This document shows, in pieces, positions 42,524 to 42,574 of a DNA stretch of 42,574 bases. The stretch spans positions 1 to 42,574 of the forward strand of contig CAYGSG010000019.1 in NCBI GenBank assembly GCA_964352615.1, written 5' to 3'. A program made the position numbers and the translations under genes. Each line of letters starts with the position of its first letter. Position 1 is the stretch's first letter. The notes under the pieces are model-generated. The model was given only the letters and a program-made list of their open reading frames with translations. It ran no database searches and was not told where the DNA came from. The DNA comes from OFTM382 sp964352615 (GTDB lineage Bacteria > Planctomycetota > Phycisphaerae > Phycisphaerales > UBA1924).

Positions 42524-42574
42524 GGGGGGATGGTTCGCCCGCGGGCGACCGGTGGATGCACGGAACCCCGACGG

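Overview
This GC-rich window looks like a draft chromosomal scaffold from a planctomycete, most likely of the Phycisphaerae. The evidence is as follows. Secreted proteins carry C-terminal dockerin-like repeats ending in GPCP. The EF-Tu has an altered switch I, which I recall from planctomycetes. SecE has an extra periplasmic domain. There are small membrane proteins with CxxCGYxLxGLxxxxCPECG zinc ribbons, and an Ala/Lys/Thr-rich histone H1-like protein. Several genes lack a Shine-Dalgarno site. A 100-N scaffold gap lies inside the H1-like gene. I see no phage, CRISPR array, rRNA or intact insertion sequence; no exotic multigene defence system is evident.

Layout. 1-2958: two minus-strand secreted proteases, a subtilisin-like one cut by the window edge and a metzincin with dockerin-like repeats. 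3240-4733: a Ycf46-like AAA ATPase. 4809-8467: the translation/secretion cluster tRNA-Thr, tuf, rpmG, tRNA-Trp, secE, nusG, all on the plus strand with a good promoter before the tRNA. It is followed by a giant AsmA-like envelope protein (8655-13544) instead of the usual rplK/rplA. 13558-19170: an M42-like aminopeptidase overlapping, by 4 bases, a glycosyltransferase-DEAD-box helicase fusion; divergent from these are a Kdo-kinase-like protein and a methyltransferase, which suggests lipopolysaccharide or cell-surface glycan work. 19171-19648: structured intergenic repeats.

19649-24920: an exported CX5RS phosphatase/arsenate reductase-like protein, an unknown secreted protein, an orphan beta-class DNA methyltransferase and a GT4 plus GT42-like two-domain glycosyltransferase. 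25378-29574: PepA, a HIT protein, a PilZ protein and class II DAHP synthase. 29826-33311: the H1-like protein and a PHP-GT4 fusion. 33526-36822: an AhpD-like protein, a metallo-beta-lactamase-fold protein that has lost its metal-binding histidines, and a cluster of three zinc-ribbon membrane-protein paralogs, the last decayed. 36863-40361: a reverse transsulfuration pair (cystathionine gamma-lyase/synthase and cystathionine beta-synthase) with an Imm11-like gene inserted between them. 40501-42523: a coiled-coil lipoprotein and a SRPBCC protein.

Recurring themes are surface glycan synthesis by multidomain enzymes (three unusual fusions), envelope assembly (SecE, AsmA-like, lipoprotein), secreted proteolysis and sulfur amino acid metabolism. 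The strongest leads are the glycosyltransferase-helicase fusion, the Imm11-like gene between the transsulfuration genes, intergenic repeats with compensatory stem changes, the zinc-ribbon paralog cluster, and evidence that the N gap is an assembly artefact.
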